Positions 44,878-59,665 of a DNA stretch of 64,000 nt are shown in pieces. The notes under the pieces are model-generated. The model ran no database searches and was not told where the DNA came from. It worked only from the letters and a program-made list of their open reading frames with translations. The DNA is from Begonia masoniana. Its lineage: Eukaryota > Streptophyta > Magnoliopsida > Cucurbitales > Begoniaceae. Every line of letters begins with the position of its first letter. The stretch's first letter is position 1. Position numbers and translations under genes: made by a program. Where the stretch lies: contig CM039512.1 of the NCBI GenBank assembly GCA_022432975.1, positions 36,639,730-36,703,729 on the forward strand. Direction: 5' to 3'.

Positions 44878-47800
44878 ATGAGGCTTTCTTCAGCTGGTTT
44901 CAGTCCTCAAAACCAAGAAGGTATTCAATTTTCTTTGCTTGCAGATTAGTTCTCTATTCTTCATTTCTGAGCCACCGTGCAGATGAGTTCTCTATTTCAA
45001 AGCCTAGAATTTTTTGTTTTCCTTTGATTCACTGTGGCTGCTGGCTTTGGTCGTGGAGGGCAAAATTTGATGGAAGTTTCAATCTACTGTTTTATTATTC
45101 CTGAATTAGAAAATTACTCCTTATATTTATAATTATCTCCTGATTTCTGGCGTTCTCTTGAGTTTTTACTCTCAGCTTTACAACACCTCCCTCCTTAATG
45201 GGACATGTATCAAGTTCTAATTCTTAGATTCATCTAAATTTTTGCAGGTGAAAGGAGGGTTCTGAATTCCGAGCTTTGGCACGCCTGCGCAGGTCCCCTT
45301 GTTTCACTACCTGCTGTCGGAAGTCGTGTTGTTTATTTTCCTCAAGGTCATAGTGAGCAGGTCAGTGCTGCCATCTTAACGTTGGATAGCTTATTGACCA
45401 TTGAAACAGCTTGGATCTACTTCAATAAATCACTCTTGTAACTTATTTTTTAAGTAAAGGGCGTGAGACTTTTTAGGTGAAGGACGTTGCACCATTTGTT
45501 CATTTAATGGGAAACATAATCCCACTTGTTAATCGATAAATTGGTTTTTATGCTTATTAGTTGTTTGACCGTAATAAAATGCATCCAATTGATGTATTTG
45601 TGAATGGATGTTGTGTGTTTTATTGCTAGGTTGCTGCATCGACAAACAAAGAAGTCGATGCCCATATCCCAAACTGTCCAAGTTTGCCACCGCAACTAAT
45701 CTGTCAACTTCACAATGTGACCATGCATGTAAGAATTCACAGCTTACTTGTTTCGGGTCCGGACATTTATCATGAAGTTTTATTTTCTAATGCTTATGAT
45801 TTCTTAATTTCAGGCAGATGTCGAGACAGATGAAGTGTACGCTCAAATGACCTTGCAGCCACTGAGCCCTGTATGAGACGAACTGAATTGAGTTTTTGAT
45901 TTTTAAATTGGTAGATTTATTCACACTTTTAAAGAGAATCTTTTCTGCAGCAAGAGCAAAAAGAAGCATACCTTCCTGCTGAGTTGGGAACCCCGAGCAA
46001 ACAGCCAACAAATTATTTTTGCAAAACCTTGACTGCTAGTGATACAAGTACTCACGGAGGGTTTTCTGTGCCACGAAGAGCAGCTGAAAAAGTGTTTCCT
46101 CCACTGGTAAATCCTTTTAAAAGTACCTCTGAGATGCCAGTCCGATAATTGGTTTTCTGTTTTTGTGTTTACCATCTTATTTCGACCTGCAGGACTTCTC
46201 CCAGCAGCCTCCGGCACAGGAATTGATTGCAAGAGATCTTCATGATAATGAATGGAAATTCAGACATATATTTCGGGGTGAGTTTCATGAGAAATTCTTT
46301 TTTTGAAGATTGCTATTTCTCTAAATTTGCAATGTTCTTCAAACTTTCGCAACATGCAAAGTTGATGTTTGAAACTCGTTGACAATCCTAAAGATTTATT
46401 ATATGAGTTTTATTGGTGGTTATATGCTAGATAACATTTCTAGACATATTTGAGTAATCTAGTGGCACATTCCTGAGCTTTACAATTAAAATGAAATTTT
46501 TTTGTATTAATGAATATTCTCTTGAGGTATAACTTTACTGATGCAGGTCAGCCCAAAAGGCACCTCCTAACGACGGGATGGAGTGTGTTTGTGAGTGCAA
46601 AACGGCTTGTTGCTGGTGATTCTGTGCTCTTTATATGGTAGGCGGTGCATATTCTTTAAAGTCAAATGTATTTAGAAAATGTCAACTTTTCTTTAGAGAT
46701 ATGAGTTAAGGATTGTACACAGTCCTGATAAAAGAAATTTATGTGTCAATCGCCTTTTGGAGATTTGTACTAAATGTTAGGTTTTAGATTGGGCAACGTG
46801 CTTTTGCTTTGAACTCCATGGGCCTTGTCCATGTCCATTGTTTTCCAAATTCGAAAGCAATAGTCTTTATTTGATTTGGATTTTCTTTCTATTTCGGACA
46901 AAATCTTTATCTTCTATTTACATAACCTTTTCTTTTTAACAAAAAATCATTTTAAAAACCACAAGAAATTATTCTTGAATAGCAAGACCAGTACACATTT
47001 GCTTGTGTGTTTAGTAAAAAGCTTCCATTAGTGAAATGTTGGTTTAACTTTAGGAATGAGAAAAATCAGTTGTTACTTGGAATTCGCCGTGCTAGTCGAC
47101 CACAAGCAGTGATGCCTTCATCAGTTTTATCAAGTGACAGCATGCATTTAGGCCTTCTTGCTGCTGCAGCACATGCAGCTGCCACAAATAGCCGTTTCTC
47201 AATATTTTATAATCCAAGGTATGATTTTATGCTAGTTTCTTGGCTTAGCTTAAACTCAATAATTTTTCCTTTTTTAATCTCTTATTTCATACAACTTTTT
47301 ATTCAGGGCTAGCCCATCTGAGTTTGTGATAACCCTTGGCAAAGTATGTCAAGCAGCCTATCATACCGTGTTTCTGTTGGGATGCGGTTTAGAATGCTGT
47401 TTGAAACAGAAGAATCAAGTGTCCGTCGGTCGGTTTGCTCGTTTTATCTTCTTCCTTCTTAATTCACTGCCTTCATTTCGCTTTGAAGTTATTAAAAGAC
47501 AACTTTGGTGGTTATAAATTCTTTTGATGTCTACTTGATAAATTTATACTTGTGTTTGATGAGAAATGAGTGTTGGAGGGTAAAATAGATGTAGCATTAA
47601 CCTCATTCAATAACTTTCACTTGAAATTCTTTTTTCAAACAATTGCTACCTCATTCCGTACTTGCTTACCTTATGTTGTTCTCTTCTCTTAGGAAATTGT
47701 AACATCATTACATTTTCTCAATATCATCAATGTTTGACATGTATGTTTTATGCAGCTACATGGGAACAATAACTGGAATTAGTGATCTAGATCCTGCTCG

Positions 47801-50083
47801 CTGGCGAAATTCTCATTGGCGCTCTGTCAAGGTTTGTTGAGTACCTTAAATAATTTGTTCTATTAAAGGTGCCTAATAGATTGTCCAGGTCAATCTAAAT
47901 AAAACAATTACCTGATATATTCGGTTGGTTGGGATGAATCACGGCCGGAGAGAGACAACCAAGAGTGTCTCTATGGGAAATTGAGCCATTAACGACATTC
48001 CCAATGTATCCATCTCCATTTCCCCTTCGGCTCAAGCGACCATGGCCCACTGGACTGCCTGCTTTCAATGGTTCAAAATTGTTACCTTCTGATATCTATT
48101 TAATGTTGCCTAATCTATCATCGACACAATAATCTGGCAATATAAACTTAGAACAATCAATTTTCTTATTGTGCTTCTTGTTTAGGAATAAAAGATGATG
48201 AATGGGACTGAATTCTCCATTGATGTGGCTACGAGGAGATGCTGGGGATCGAGGAATTCAATCTTTGAACTTCCAGGAATTGGTCTGGCACCATGGGATG
48301 CAGCCAAGACTTGATGCTTCCATGCTTTGGTTTGCAATCTGACATGTACAAGCCATGGCTGCTGCTGCACTGCAAGAGATGAGAGCTTCTGATCCATCTA
48401 AACTTCTTCAATTCCAGCAAGCCCAAAACCTTCCGGGTCGATCACCTACTCTCATTCAGCCCCATATGCTACAAAGCTCTCAATCTCAACCAGCTTTTCT
48501 TCCAACTGATGAAGAAAGCCCACATCATTCTCAAGCACAATCTCAAACTCAATTGCATGTTCTTCAGCAGCGGATGATCAACAGAAGCCATTCAGTAATC
48601 AACAGCAGCAGCAGCTGTTGATCACCAGATTCCCCAAGCACTATTTCATACCATGTCTCAGTTTGTGTCAGCTTCTCAATCCCCATCACCGTCAGTGCAA
48701 ACACTTCCATCATGCCCCAAAGAAGAGCTTTTCCGAGTCCATAGTTAACCCAGTGATAAATCCTGTTAATCACCATTAGACAGCCTCTTATGCTCTTTTC
48801 CCCCAATGAATCAACTCAGTTGCTTAATCTGGCTAGACCCAACTCATTGTTGCCTTCTTCTTCATGGCCTTCAAAGCGAGCTGCAGTTGATCCTCTGCTC
48901 TCCTCGAGTGCTTCTCAATATGTTATACCCAATTTAGATTATATCGGATCATCCCAAACTAATATCTCCCAAAAATTCTGTTTCATTGCCACCATTTCCT
49001 GTTCGAGATTGCACGAGTGATCCAGGAGGCACTGATCCTCAAGGCCGTCTTTTATTTGGTGTTAATATAGAGTCGTCCTCTCTTTAATGCAAAATGGAAT
49101 GTCAAGCCTTAGGGGAGTCGGCAGTGATTGTGATTCATCAACTCTACCCTTTTGTTCCAACTACATGAGCACTGCGGCTACCATTTCATGGGGGAATCCA
49201 ACCTTGGCACCTTCCAGTTGCATTGATGAAGTGAGTTTCATGCAGCCACAAAAATGTTGGCCAAGTAAATCCACCGATGAGAACCTTTGTTAAGGCGAGT
49301 CCCCATCCGTACTGATTATTTATGTTATTATATGGAGTTTTAAGTGGCAAATTGGGTTGATTATTGCTTTGTTTAATGGCTTTTTTCAATTTCCTGGTTT
49401 TGTTGAATTTATTGGTTTTTGGTTTGAATTCGTAACAGGTTTACAAGTCGGGGTCCTTTGGTAGGTCATTGGATATTACAAAATTCAGCAGCTACCATGA
49501 GCTACGCAGTGAGCTTGCTCGAATGTTTGGGCTTGAAGGCGAGCTGGAGGACCCTTTGAGATCAGGCTGGCAGCTTGTATTCGTCGACCCGGGAGAATGA
49601 TGTTCTTCTCCTCGGAGATGGCCCTGGCCGTGAGTTCGCCTTCTCCTTCCATCATCGTTCAATTCTTAGAGCCAATTCACCAGCTTTCTTATGGATTTGG
49701 TTATTCATTATTTGCCATATTTTCTTATAAGAATACCAAATGAGTATCAGAGCATATTTAAATTATCGGAGCATATTCGCCGTTACTCTATATTCGTATA
49801 TCTCCCATAACTAAAAGAAGCTAGAAAGAAAAATTTGAACATTAGTGAGTTTATTGTTGATGTGGTTGGGGGGTTCTACGCAGGAGTTCGTGAATAGTGT
49901 TTGGTGCATAAAAATTTTATCACCTCAAGAAGTTCAAGAGATGGGAAAACGAGGCCTCGAGCTCTTGAACTCAGTTACCGATTCAGAGGCTCTCCAACAG
50001 CAGTTGTGATAACTACGCAACTCGTCAGGACTTCCAGAAACTTGGCTACGGGGATTACTTCTGTCGGGTCCATCGACTATTGA
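44878..50083 (+). CDS. ARF6: AUXIN RESPONSE FACTOR 6-like gene, 14 coding exons, error-rich from exon 9
   Basis: Nuclear transcription factor that binds auxin response elements and is held in check by Aux/IAA proteins. Coding exons by GT-AG borders: 44878-44920, 45248-45360, 45630-45728, 45814-45870, 45951-46106, 46193-46277, 46547-46637, 47054-47218, 47307-47428, 47756-47831, 47924-48070, 48186-49294, 49439-49629, 49884-50083. The protein starts [28 protein letters not shown] follows. B3 DNA-binding domain about residues 124-226 ([33 protein letters not shown]), then the ARF dimerisation domain, a Gln-rich activating middle region in exon 12, and the PB1 domain in exons 13-14 ([20 protein letters not shown]). 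Exons 1-8 are in frame. Exon 9 has three single-base indels, the acceptor of exon 11 reads CG instead of AG, and exons 11-14 have many more, mostly in short homopolymers. The middle region and C-terminus match ARF6 better than ARF8. Confidence 0.9.
47307..48070 (+). other. ARF6 exons 9-11 with indels, start of the low-accuracy stretch
   Basis: In exon 9 an extra A after GTGAT, a missing A in GTCAAGCAGCC and a missing C in CATACCGTG each shift the frame, while the surrounding codons are perfectly conserved ARF text (SPSEFVI, MRFRMLF). Exon 11 lacks an A in GAATCACGGCC and has a damaged acceptor. Upstream exons have none of this. Confidence 0.8.
49295..49438 (+). other. GC-AG intron between ARF6 exons 12 and 13 (copy 1)
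   Basis: The donor reads AAG|GCGAGT and the acceptor ACAG|GTTTAC. The flanking codons join TFVK to VYKSG as in other ARF6 proteins, so GC is the true donor. The same donor is in copy 2 (54599-54742). Confidence 0.75.
49558..49578 (+). promoter_or_regulatory. miR167 target site in ARF6 exon 13 (copy 1)
   Basis: GAGATCAGGCTGGCAGCTTG(T) is complementary to miR167 with a few mismatches near the ends. This is the known, conserved site of ARF6 and ARF8. It codes for RSGWQLV. Confidence 0.88.
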
Positions 50084-50470
50084 GCACATTTAATCAAGGT
50101 ACAATCCCCCCTTCTTATGTGATGTAAGCATCAGTTCTTAAATGAGTAGGAAGGGAGGCCTAATTGTAGCTCTTCAAGCTCAGCTATGAGCTAAAAAATT
50201 GTAGTTAAAGTGATATATTTTCCTTTCTTTTTGAATTTTTATGTGCTATTTGGAATACAACAATACACAGCCTTTTAGATTATGAATATATGTGGAAATA
50301 GCTTTTGTTTTGCAATGTTACAGTCTATTATGTCATGTATTAATCTTCTGTAGCGTTATGTCTAATGAAAATATTCTTTCTGCTTCCATTTCTCAATCCA
50401 GAAAATGGTGAAAATTGAATATGGTGAGATGTATTCTCAAATATTATATTTTTGACATTATTCTCTTATA
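50084..50470 (+). other. ARF6 3' untranslated region and flank (copy 1)
   Basis: Follows the stop TGA (50081-50083). AATGAAAAT- and AATATA-type signals occur near 50290 and 50365, but the cleavage point is unclear. AT-rich flank without genes continues to 51310. Confidence 0.5.
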
Positions 50471-51470
50471 GTTGGTATAATGAATTACAGGTACGCCACA
50501 AAACCCTCGACCTAAAAGAAAAAAAAAAAATTGGGGTGCAAATACTCAAGTATTTTTGTAAAGACTTAAAGCGGTAGAATTAAGTTTATGGTTTAATGAA
50601 GTAAATGTTAGTTCAAATTCTACTGTATGTGTGAAGAGAAGAGATTTTGTTGATTGAGAGATGGTTCAACTTATAGTAGTGGAACGAAGTGCACAATTTT
50701 ATTTTTTTTAATTTTATTTTAAGACGTTTTTTTGTTAAATAAAGCATTTTTATACCTTTGTGATGTGAAAATGGCCTCATTAATAAAGGATGTCGGCAGG
50801 CACGTGTGGTATTAGTTGTTAGGGTTTCTCTTTTTAATGTGTGGGGTAGGCCCTTTGGGGGAAGGGAAAGTGCCCTTTGCATAAAAGCAAAAGGCGAAGT
50901 GATTTTGAAGATGATGATGCATTTGTGGGCCCACTCCATTTGGGTGCAGATATATGATATGATGACCCTTCTTTTAGGGGATGGAATGCTGACAAGTAGG
51001 CCACTTTCATTCAACACTTCTCCTTTTCAATTATAGGGTTCCCTCATTCAACGACCCTTGTAACTTTCTTGAGTGTTTGTCCCCTTATCTTACAAACAAC
51101 TTTGATTTCAAACCTTTTTTTTACTCATTGGTGTATAATTACCCTTTTTTTTTTTTTTTTGTTAATATTCTTTCAATTGTCTACATCCAATACCAGCGAC
51201 ATTGGCTTTCCACTCGTAATTCTTCATCACTTGTGGAAAGAAGCAACTTTTCGTCGTCTTTAACGAAGATAACTCGCTGGTTATAGTCCAGCATAACTTT
51301 GATCCACCGAGAATTGGTTTCACAATAAAAAAACAAACATAAAATAAAAAAATAATTCCTAAATATAATGATTGTACAATAAAATCATAAAACAGAAAAA
51401 CAAGACAAATATTAAAATATAAAAAAATCACTAAAGAAAAACAAAACATACATAAAAAACATATCATCAT

Positions 51471-53330
<1,860 letters not shown>

Positions 53331-55386
53331 TCAAGCGACCATGGCCCACTGGACTGCCTGCTTTCAATGGTTCAAAATTGTTACCTTCTGATATCTATTT
53401 AATGTTGCCTAATCTATCATCGACACAATAATCTGGCAATATAAACTTAGAACAATCAATTTTCTTATTGTGCTTCTTGTTTAGGAATAAAGATGATGAA
53501 ATGGGACTGAATTCTCCATTGATGTGGCTACGAGGAGATGCTGGGGATCGAGGAATTCAATCTTTGAACTTTCCAGGAATTGGTCTGGCACCATGGATGC
53601 AGCCAAGACTTGATGCTTCCATGCTTGGTTTGCAATCTGACATGTATCAAGCCATGGCTGCTGCTGCACTGCAAGAGATGAGAGCTTCTGATCCATCTAA
53701 ACTTCTTCAATTCCAGCAAGCCCAAAACCTTCCGGGTCGATCACCTACTCTCATTCAGCCCCATATGCTACAAAGCTCTCAATCTCAACCAGCTTTTCTT
53801 CCAACTGATGAAGAAAGCCCACATCATTCTCAAGCACAATCTCAAACTCAATTGCATGTTCTTCAGCAGCGGATGAATCAACAGAAGCCATTCAGTAATC
53901 AACAGCAGCAGCAGCTGTTTGATCACCAGATTCCACCAAGCACTATTTCTACCATGTCTCAGTTTGTGTCAGCTTCTCAATCCCCATCACCGTCAGTGCA
54001 AACACTTCCATCATGCCCAAAGAAGAGCTTTTCCGAGTCCATAGTTAACCCAGTGATAAATCCTGTTATATCACCATTAGACAGCCTCTTATGCTCTTTT
54101 CCCCCAGATGAATCAACTCAGTTGCTTAATCTGGCTAGACCCAACTCATTGTTGCCTTCTTCTTCATGGCCTTCAAAGCGAGCTGCAGTTGATCCTCTGC
54201 TCTCCTCGAGTGCTTCTCAATATGTTATACCCAATTTAGATTATATCGGATCATCCCAAACTAATATCTCCCAAAATTCTGTTTCATTGCCACCATTTCC
54301 TGTTCGAGATTGCACGATTGATCCAGGAGGCACTGATCCTCAAGGCCGTCTTTTATTTGGTGTTAATATAGAGTCGTCCTCTCTTTTAATGCAAAATGGA
54401 ATGTCAAGCCTTAGGGGAGTCGGCAGTGATTGTGATTCATCAACTCTACCCTTTTGTTCCAACTACATGAGCACTGCGGCTACCAATTTCATGGGGAATC
54501 CAACCTTGGCACCTTCCAGTTGCATTGATGAAGTGAGTTTCATGCAGTCCACAGAAAATGTTGGCCAAGTAAATCCACCGATGAGAACCTTTGTTAAGGC
54601 GAGTCCCCAATCCGTACTGATTATTTATGTTATTATATGGAGTTTAAGTGGCAAATTGGGTTGATTATTGCTTTTGTTTAATGGCTTTTTCAATTTCCTT
54701 GTTTTGTTGAATTTATTGGTTTTTGGTTTGAATTCGTAACAGGTTTACAAGTCGGGGTCCTTTGGTAGGTCATTGGATATTACAAAATTCAGCAGCTACC
54801 ATGAGCTACGCAGTGAGCTTGCTCGAATGTTTGGGCTTGAAGGCGAGCTGGAGGACCCTTTGAGATCAGGCTGGCAGCTTGTATTCGTCGACCGGGAGAA
54901 TGATGTTCTTCTCCTCGGAGATGGGCCCTGGCCGTGAGTTCGCCTTCTCCTTCCATCATCTTTCAATTCTTAAGCCAATTCACCAGCTTTCTTATGGATT
55001 TTGGTTATTCAATTATTTGCCATATTTTTCTTATAATAATACCAAATGAGTATCAGAGCATATTTAAATTATCGGAGCATATTCGCCGTTACTCTATATT
55101 CGTATATCTCCCATAACTAAAAGAAGCTAGAAAGAAAATTTGAACATTAGTGATTTTATTGTTGATGTGGTTGGGGGTTCTACGCAGGGAGTTCGTGAAT
55201 AGTGTTTGGTGCATAAAAATTTTATCACCTCAAGAAGTTCAAGAGATGGGAAAACGAGGCCTCGAGCTCTTGAACTCAGTACCGATTCAGAGGCTCTCCA
55301 ACAGCAGTTGTGATAACTACGCAACTCGTCAGGACTCCAGAAACTTGGCTACGGGGATTACTTCTGTCGGGTCCATCGACTATTGA
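53331..55386 (+). CDS. ARF6: ARF6 exons 11 (end) to 14, second copy, mostly clean
   Basis: Exon 11 remnant 53331-53369, exon 12 53485-54598, exon 13 54743-54933, exon 14 55198-55386. Exon 12 is one frame of about 370 codons: [35 protein letters not shown], a Gln/Ser-rich middle region, and NPPMRTFVK. Exons 13-14 give the complete PB1 domain (basic-face Lys of VYKSG, acidic [14 protein letters not shown]) and the ARF6-type end [10 protein letters not shown]. At the start of exon 12 this copy has AATAAAG where copy 1 has AATAAAAG; the longer run is needed to keep phase with exon 11, so even this copy has an error. It lacks exons 1-10 and a promoter. Either it is the true 3' end of the gene at 44878 (copy 1 being spurious), or it is a partial tandem duplicate. 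Confidence 0.88.
54862..54882 (+). promoter_or_regulatory. miR167 target site in ARF6 exon 13 (copy 2)
   Basis: Same 21-nt site as at 49558, identical in sequence, in the clean copy of the exon. Confidence 0.9.
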
Positions 55387-56596
55387 GCACATTTAATCAA
55401 GGTACAATCCCCCCTTCTTATGTGATGTAAGCATCAGTTCTTAAATGAGTAGGAAGGGATGCCTAATTGTAGCTCTTCAAGCTCAGCTATGAGCTAAAAA
55501 ATTGTAGTTAAAGTGATATATTTTCCTTTTCTTTTTGAATTTTTATGTGCTATTTGGAATACAACAATACACAGCCTTTTAGATTATGAATATATGTGGA
55601 AATAGCTTTTGTTTTGCAATGTTACAGTCTATTATGTCATGTATTAATCTTCTGTAGCGTTATGTCTAATGAAAATATTCTTTTCTGCTTCCATTTCTCA
55701 ATCCAGAAAATGGGTGAAAATTGAATATGGTGAGATGTATTCTCAAATATTATATTTTTGACATTATTCTCTTATAGTTGGTATAATGAATTACAGGTAA
55801 CGCCACAAAACCCTCGACCTAAAAGAAAAAAAAAAAATTGGGGTGCAAATACTCAAGTATTTTTGTAAAGACTTAAAGCGGTAGAATTAAGTTTATGGTT
55901 TAATGAAGTAAATGTTAGTTCAAATTCTACTGTATGTGTGAAGAGAAGAGATTTTGTTGATTGAGAGATGGTTCAACTTATAGTAGTGGAACGAAGTGCA
56001 CAATTTTATTTTTTTTAATTTTATTTTAAGACGTTTTTTTTGTTAAATAAAGCATTTTTATACCTTTGTGATGTGAAAATGGCCTCATTAATAAAGGATG
56101 TCGGCAGGCACGTGTGGTATTAGTTGTTAGGGTTTCTCTTTTTAATGTGTGGGGTAGGCCCTTTGGGGGAAGGGAAAGTGCCCTTTGCATAAAAGCAAAA
56201 GGCGAAGTGAATTTTGAAGATGATGATGCATTTTGTGGGCCCACTCCATTTGGGTGCAGATATATGATATGATGACCCTTCTTTTTAGGGGATGGAATGC
56301 TGACAAGTAGGCCACTTTCATTCAACACTTCTCCTTTTCAATTATAGGGTTCCCTCATTCAACGACCCTTGTAACTTTCTTGAGTGTTTGTCCCCTTATC
56401 TTACAAACAACTTTGATTTCAACCTTTTTTTTACTCATTGGTGTATAATTACCCTTTTTTTTTTTTTTTTGTTAATATTCTTTCAATTGTCTACATCCAA
56501 TACCAGCGACATTGGCTTTCCACTCGTAATTCTTCATCACTTGTGGAAAGAAGCAACTTTTTCGTCTTCTTTAACGGAAGATACTCGCTGGTTATA
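55387..56596 (+). other. ARF6 3' untranslated region and downstream flank (copy 2)
   Basis: Matches 50084-51290. No gene recognised; T-rich tract at 56453-56470. Confidence 0.5.
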
Positions 56597-57701
56597 TTTC
56601 TAGCATAACTTTGATCATCGAAGAATTGGTTTCACATTCTCTTTGCCAGTCGAATTTCAACACATGGAGACTATTTCATAATGCTCAATGCAGAGAGCAA
56701 ATTGTCCTTTATAGATGGAACGATCACGCCTAGGTACATCTAATACATTTTTTGAAATTGGTCAAAATGTAACAATATGATTACATCATGGATTCTCAAT
56801 TTTAAGTCAAGTGCAGTCTACTTTATATAGCTTCGACTTTAGCTGTATGGAACGATCTTTATTCTTCTCCTTTGCCATTCAAGAAGAAAGACAAAATATG
56901 AAGAGATACCAATTCTACATTAAAATCAATGGCATTTAATTCTTCTGCATCATATGGATACTAAAACAAAGAAGACCTCCTTTTGTACATATACATAACA
57001 CAATATTCACAAGTCCCATTCAATTTGGATCATCATAATTGTCAGGACTCGGAGGCAGGTCATACAGAAACGTCAGGTCGAAGGACTCGACTCTCAAGAA
57101 TGACCCGATCACCTAGCTCAAGTCTTAACTTACAAAGAAGATTTAACTAAAAATAAAAGCAAACCCACACGTCACATAGTAATCACAAAATCCTAAAATA
57201 GTGCAATATATAATCGAAAGAAAATATTTTGCAAAAAAATAAGATATCAAAACACTCAATATTTATACAAACTCAAACAAAAGAAGGAATTAAATAGAGT
57301 TCTCACCAAGGAAGAATTAAATCTCTCAAGAAGAATGAAAGGAGAACAATGTGAAATAGTCTCCATCGAACAACTACTCTTAGCTTCTGCGATCTTTACT
57401 TGGAAAAAGAAGTCGTTTTGGTGAAAAACTGCTGGTGAAAAAATGCAATGATGGATTTACGTTAATAAAATCTTTTATCACTTGAAATTCAAATATTATC
57501 CAAAACTTCCCTACAAAATATAACTGACGAAAAATTTTTCTATTGCTCTACACTGTTTCAAATTTCCATCACGTCCTCTCCAAAACCGAACCGAACTGTA
57601 TTTTGCACACCCCTACATAATCGTTTCAGATTTTTCCTTATACTCATTGATGATTGTACGAGAAACATTATTTTATTTATTTAAAAACAATCTCTTGTCT
57701 A
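56597..57701 (+). repeat. 1.1-kb tandem repeat, unit 1
   Basis: Starts TTTCTAGCAT and is repeated from 57702. The content is non-coding and includes CAGGACTCGGAGGCAGGTC and GACCCGATCACCTAGCTC blocks. Differences from unit 2 are mostly one-base length changes. Confidence 0.88.
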
Positions 57702-58807
57702 TTTCTAGCATCAACTTTGATCCATCTAAGAATTGGGTCACTTCTCTTTGCCGTCGAATTTCAACACATGGAGACTATTTCATAATGCTCAATGCAGAGA
57801 GCAAATTGTCCTTTATAGATGGAACGATCACGCCTAGGTACATCTAATACATTTTTTGAAATTGGTCAAAATGTAACAATATGATTACATCATGGATTCT
57901 CAATTTTAAGTCAAGTGCAGTCTACTTTATATAGCTTCGACTTTAGCTGTATGGAACGATCTTTATTCTTCTCCTTTGCCATTCAAGAAGAAAGACAAGA
58001 TATGAAGAGATACCAATTCTACATTAAAATCACTGGCATTTAATTCTTCTGCATCATATGGATACTAAAACAAAGAAGACCTCCTTTTGTACATATACAT
58101 AACACAATATTTCACAAGTCCATTCAATTTGGATCATCATAATTGTCAGGACTCGGAGGCAGGTCAATACAGAAACGTCAGGTCGAAGGACTCGACTCTC
58201 AAGAATGACCCGATCACCTAGCTCAAGTCTTAACTTACAAAGAAGATTTAACTAAAAATAAAAGCAAACCCACACGTCACATAGTAATCACAAAATCCTA
58301 AAATAGTGCAATATATAATCGAAAGAAAATATTTTGCAAAAAATAAGATATCAAACACTCAATATTTATACAAACTCAAACAAAAGAAGGAATTAAATAG
58401 AGTTCTCACCAAGGAAGAATTAAATCTCTCAAGAAGAATGAAAGGAGAACAATGTGAAATAGTCTCCATCGAACAACTACTCTTAGCTTCTGCGATCTTT
58501 ACTTGGAAAAAAGAAGTCGTTTTGGTGAAAAACTGCTGGTGAAAAAATGCAATGAATGGATTTACGTTAATAAAATCTTTTATCACTTGAAATTCAAATA
58601 TTATCCAAAACTTCCCTACAAAATATAACTGACGAAAAATTTCTATTTGCTCTACACTGTTTCAAATTTCCATCACGTCCTCTCCAAAACCGAACCGAAC
58701 TGTATTTTGCACACCCCTACATAATCGTTTCAGATTTTTCCTTATACTCATTGATGATTGTACGAGGACAACATGAGTTTATTTATTTAAAAACAAATCT
58801 CTTGTTA
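57702..58807 (+). repeat. 1.1-kb tandem repeat, unit 2
   Basis: Second copy; after about 58807 the sequence becomes unique and matches 52940-53330 of the earlier block. May be a true tandem duplication or a failed collapse. Confidence 0.88.
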
Positions 58808-59499
58808 CTTCAATCATTCCAAATTTTGCCATGATTCAATACAGTCATCAAGGGAGTTAGATTAAATAATGCCTTCAAATTCTCTCTCACGGAATTTCTA
58901 TGGTAAAAAGGAAATAATTCAAAACTTCCATTAAAATTTTGGAGTATGTGTATAGACAAAAGTTTATTAGACTGCCTGCACCACTTCTACTAAACAAAAC
59001 TCATTTTGAAATGCCATGCAACTTAAATTTATCTAAAGTCATTTGGTTGTCTATGTTTTATATCTACTCTCCAAAACGACAGTGACAAATTTTCTCCAAA
59101 GACTATCTCATTTAGTTGTTTACTTATAATAGTTACCAAGCTACTATTGACATGGTACCATTTGAGGCATTGCAGATTTCTTCTATATTGGTCAAAATTC
59201 GATAATAGTGTTATTGAGACATGAAATGATTTAATAAAGTCAGACATCGGCTACTTACAGCTCAACACCAGCAAATTTGTGCAGATAGATTGATAAACAT
59301 CTCTGGAGTTGATCAGGACGAAAACAATTTTATGAAAATCAGATCTCATAAAAGCATTAAAAAGTGTGGAAAAGGAGACCAAGTGGCACGAGAATGTTGT
59401 CCTTGCTTTTCAAATGTTTTGGAACTTCAACGACACATGAGTGTCGTAGAAGAACTAGTGACAACTATGAATGAACAAGATTAAATACTTAGAAATAGA
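58808..59499. other. Downstream flank, no gene supported
   Basis: 58808-59165 is duplicated at 52940-53330. The open frame at 59290-59484 (64 residues, with CGKGDQVARECC) faintly resembles a gag zinc knuckle but lacks the His, so I leave it uncalled. Confidence 0.4.
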
Positions 59500-59665
59500 G
59501 TAATTCATACCATGAAAGTTATGGAGGCTGCTAGGACCTAAGAAAGCTATTTGGGAGATAAAATTTGAATACCAAGAGAAATACCCCCAACTCTTTAGGA
59601 GACGAAGTATGTTTTAAATTTCCGAACAAATTTTCCTCCAAGGAGAGTAGAATGTAATAGTTGAC
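59500..59665 (+). pseudogene. Short Ty3-gypsy pol remnant
   Basis: One frame reads WEIKFEYQEKYPQLF, which resembles the end of gypsy pol (WE.....YP.LF), followed by a purine-rich CCAAGGAGAGTAG that could be a decayed polypurine tract. Too short to place in a lineage. Confidence 0.45.

Larger units (their letters stand above)
48022..51310 (+). repeat. Copy 1 of a duplicated block: ARF6 end of exon 11 to downstream DNA
   Basis: Matches 53331-56630 throughout, including introns and 3' flank, with differences that are nearly all single-base insertions or losses in runs. Within the coding part this copy holds most of the frame-breaking errors. Confidence 0.93.
53331..56640 (+). repeat. Copy 2 of the duplicated ARF6 block
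   Basis: Pairs with 48022-51310. The two differ mainly in lengths of short homopolymers. Confidence 0.93.

Noticed and set aside
48182..48806. Small frames on both strands in ARF6 exon 12, copy 1
   Set aside because: Pieces of one exon broken by single-base indels; the clean version is at 53485-54598.
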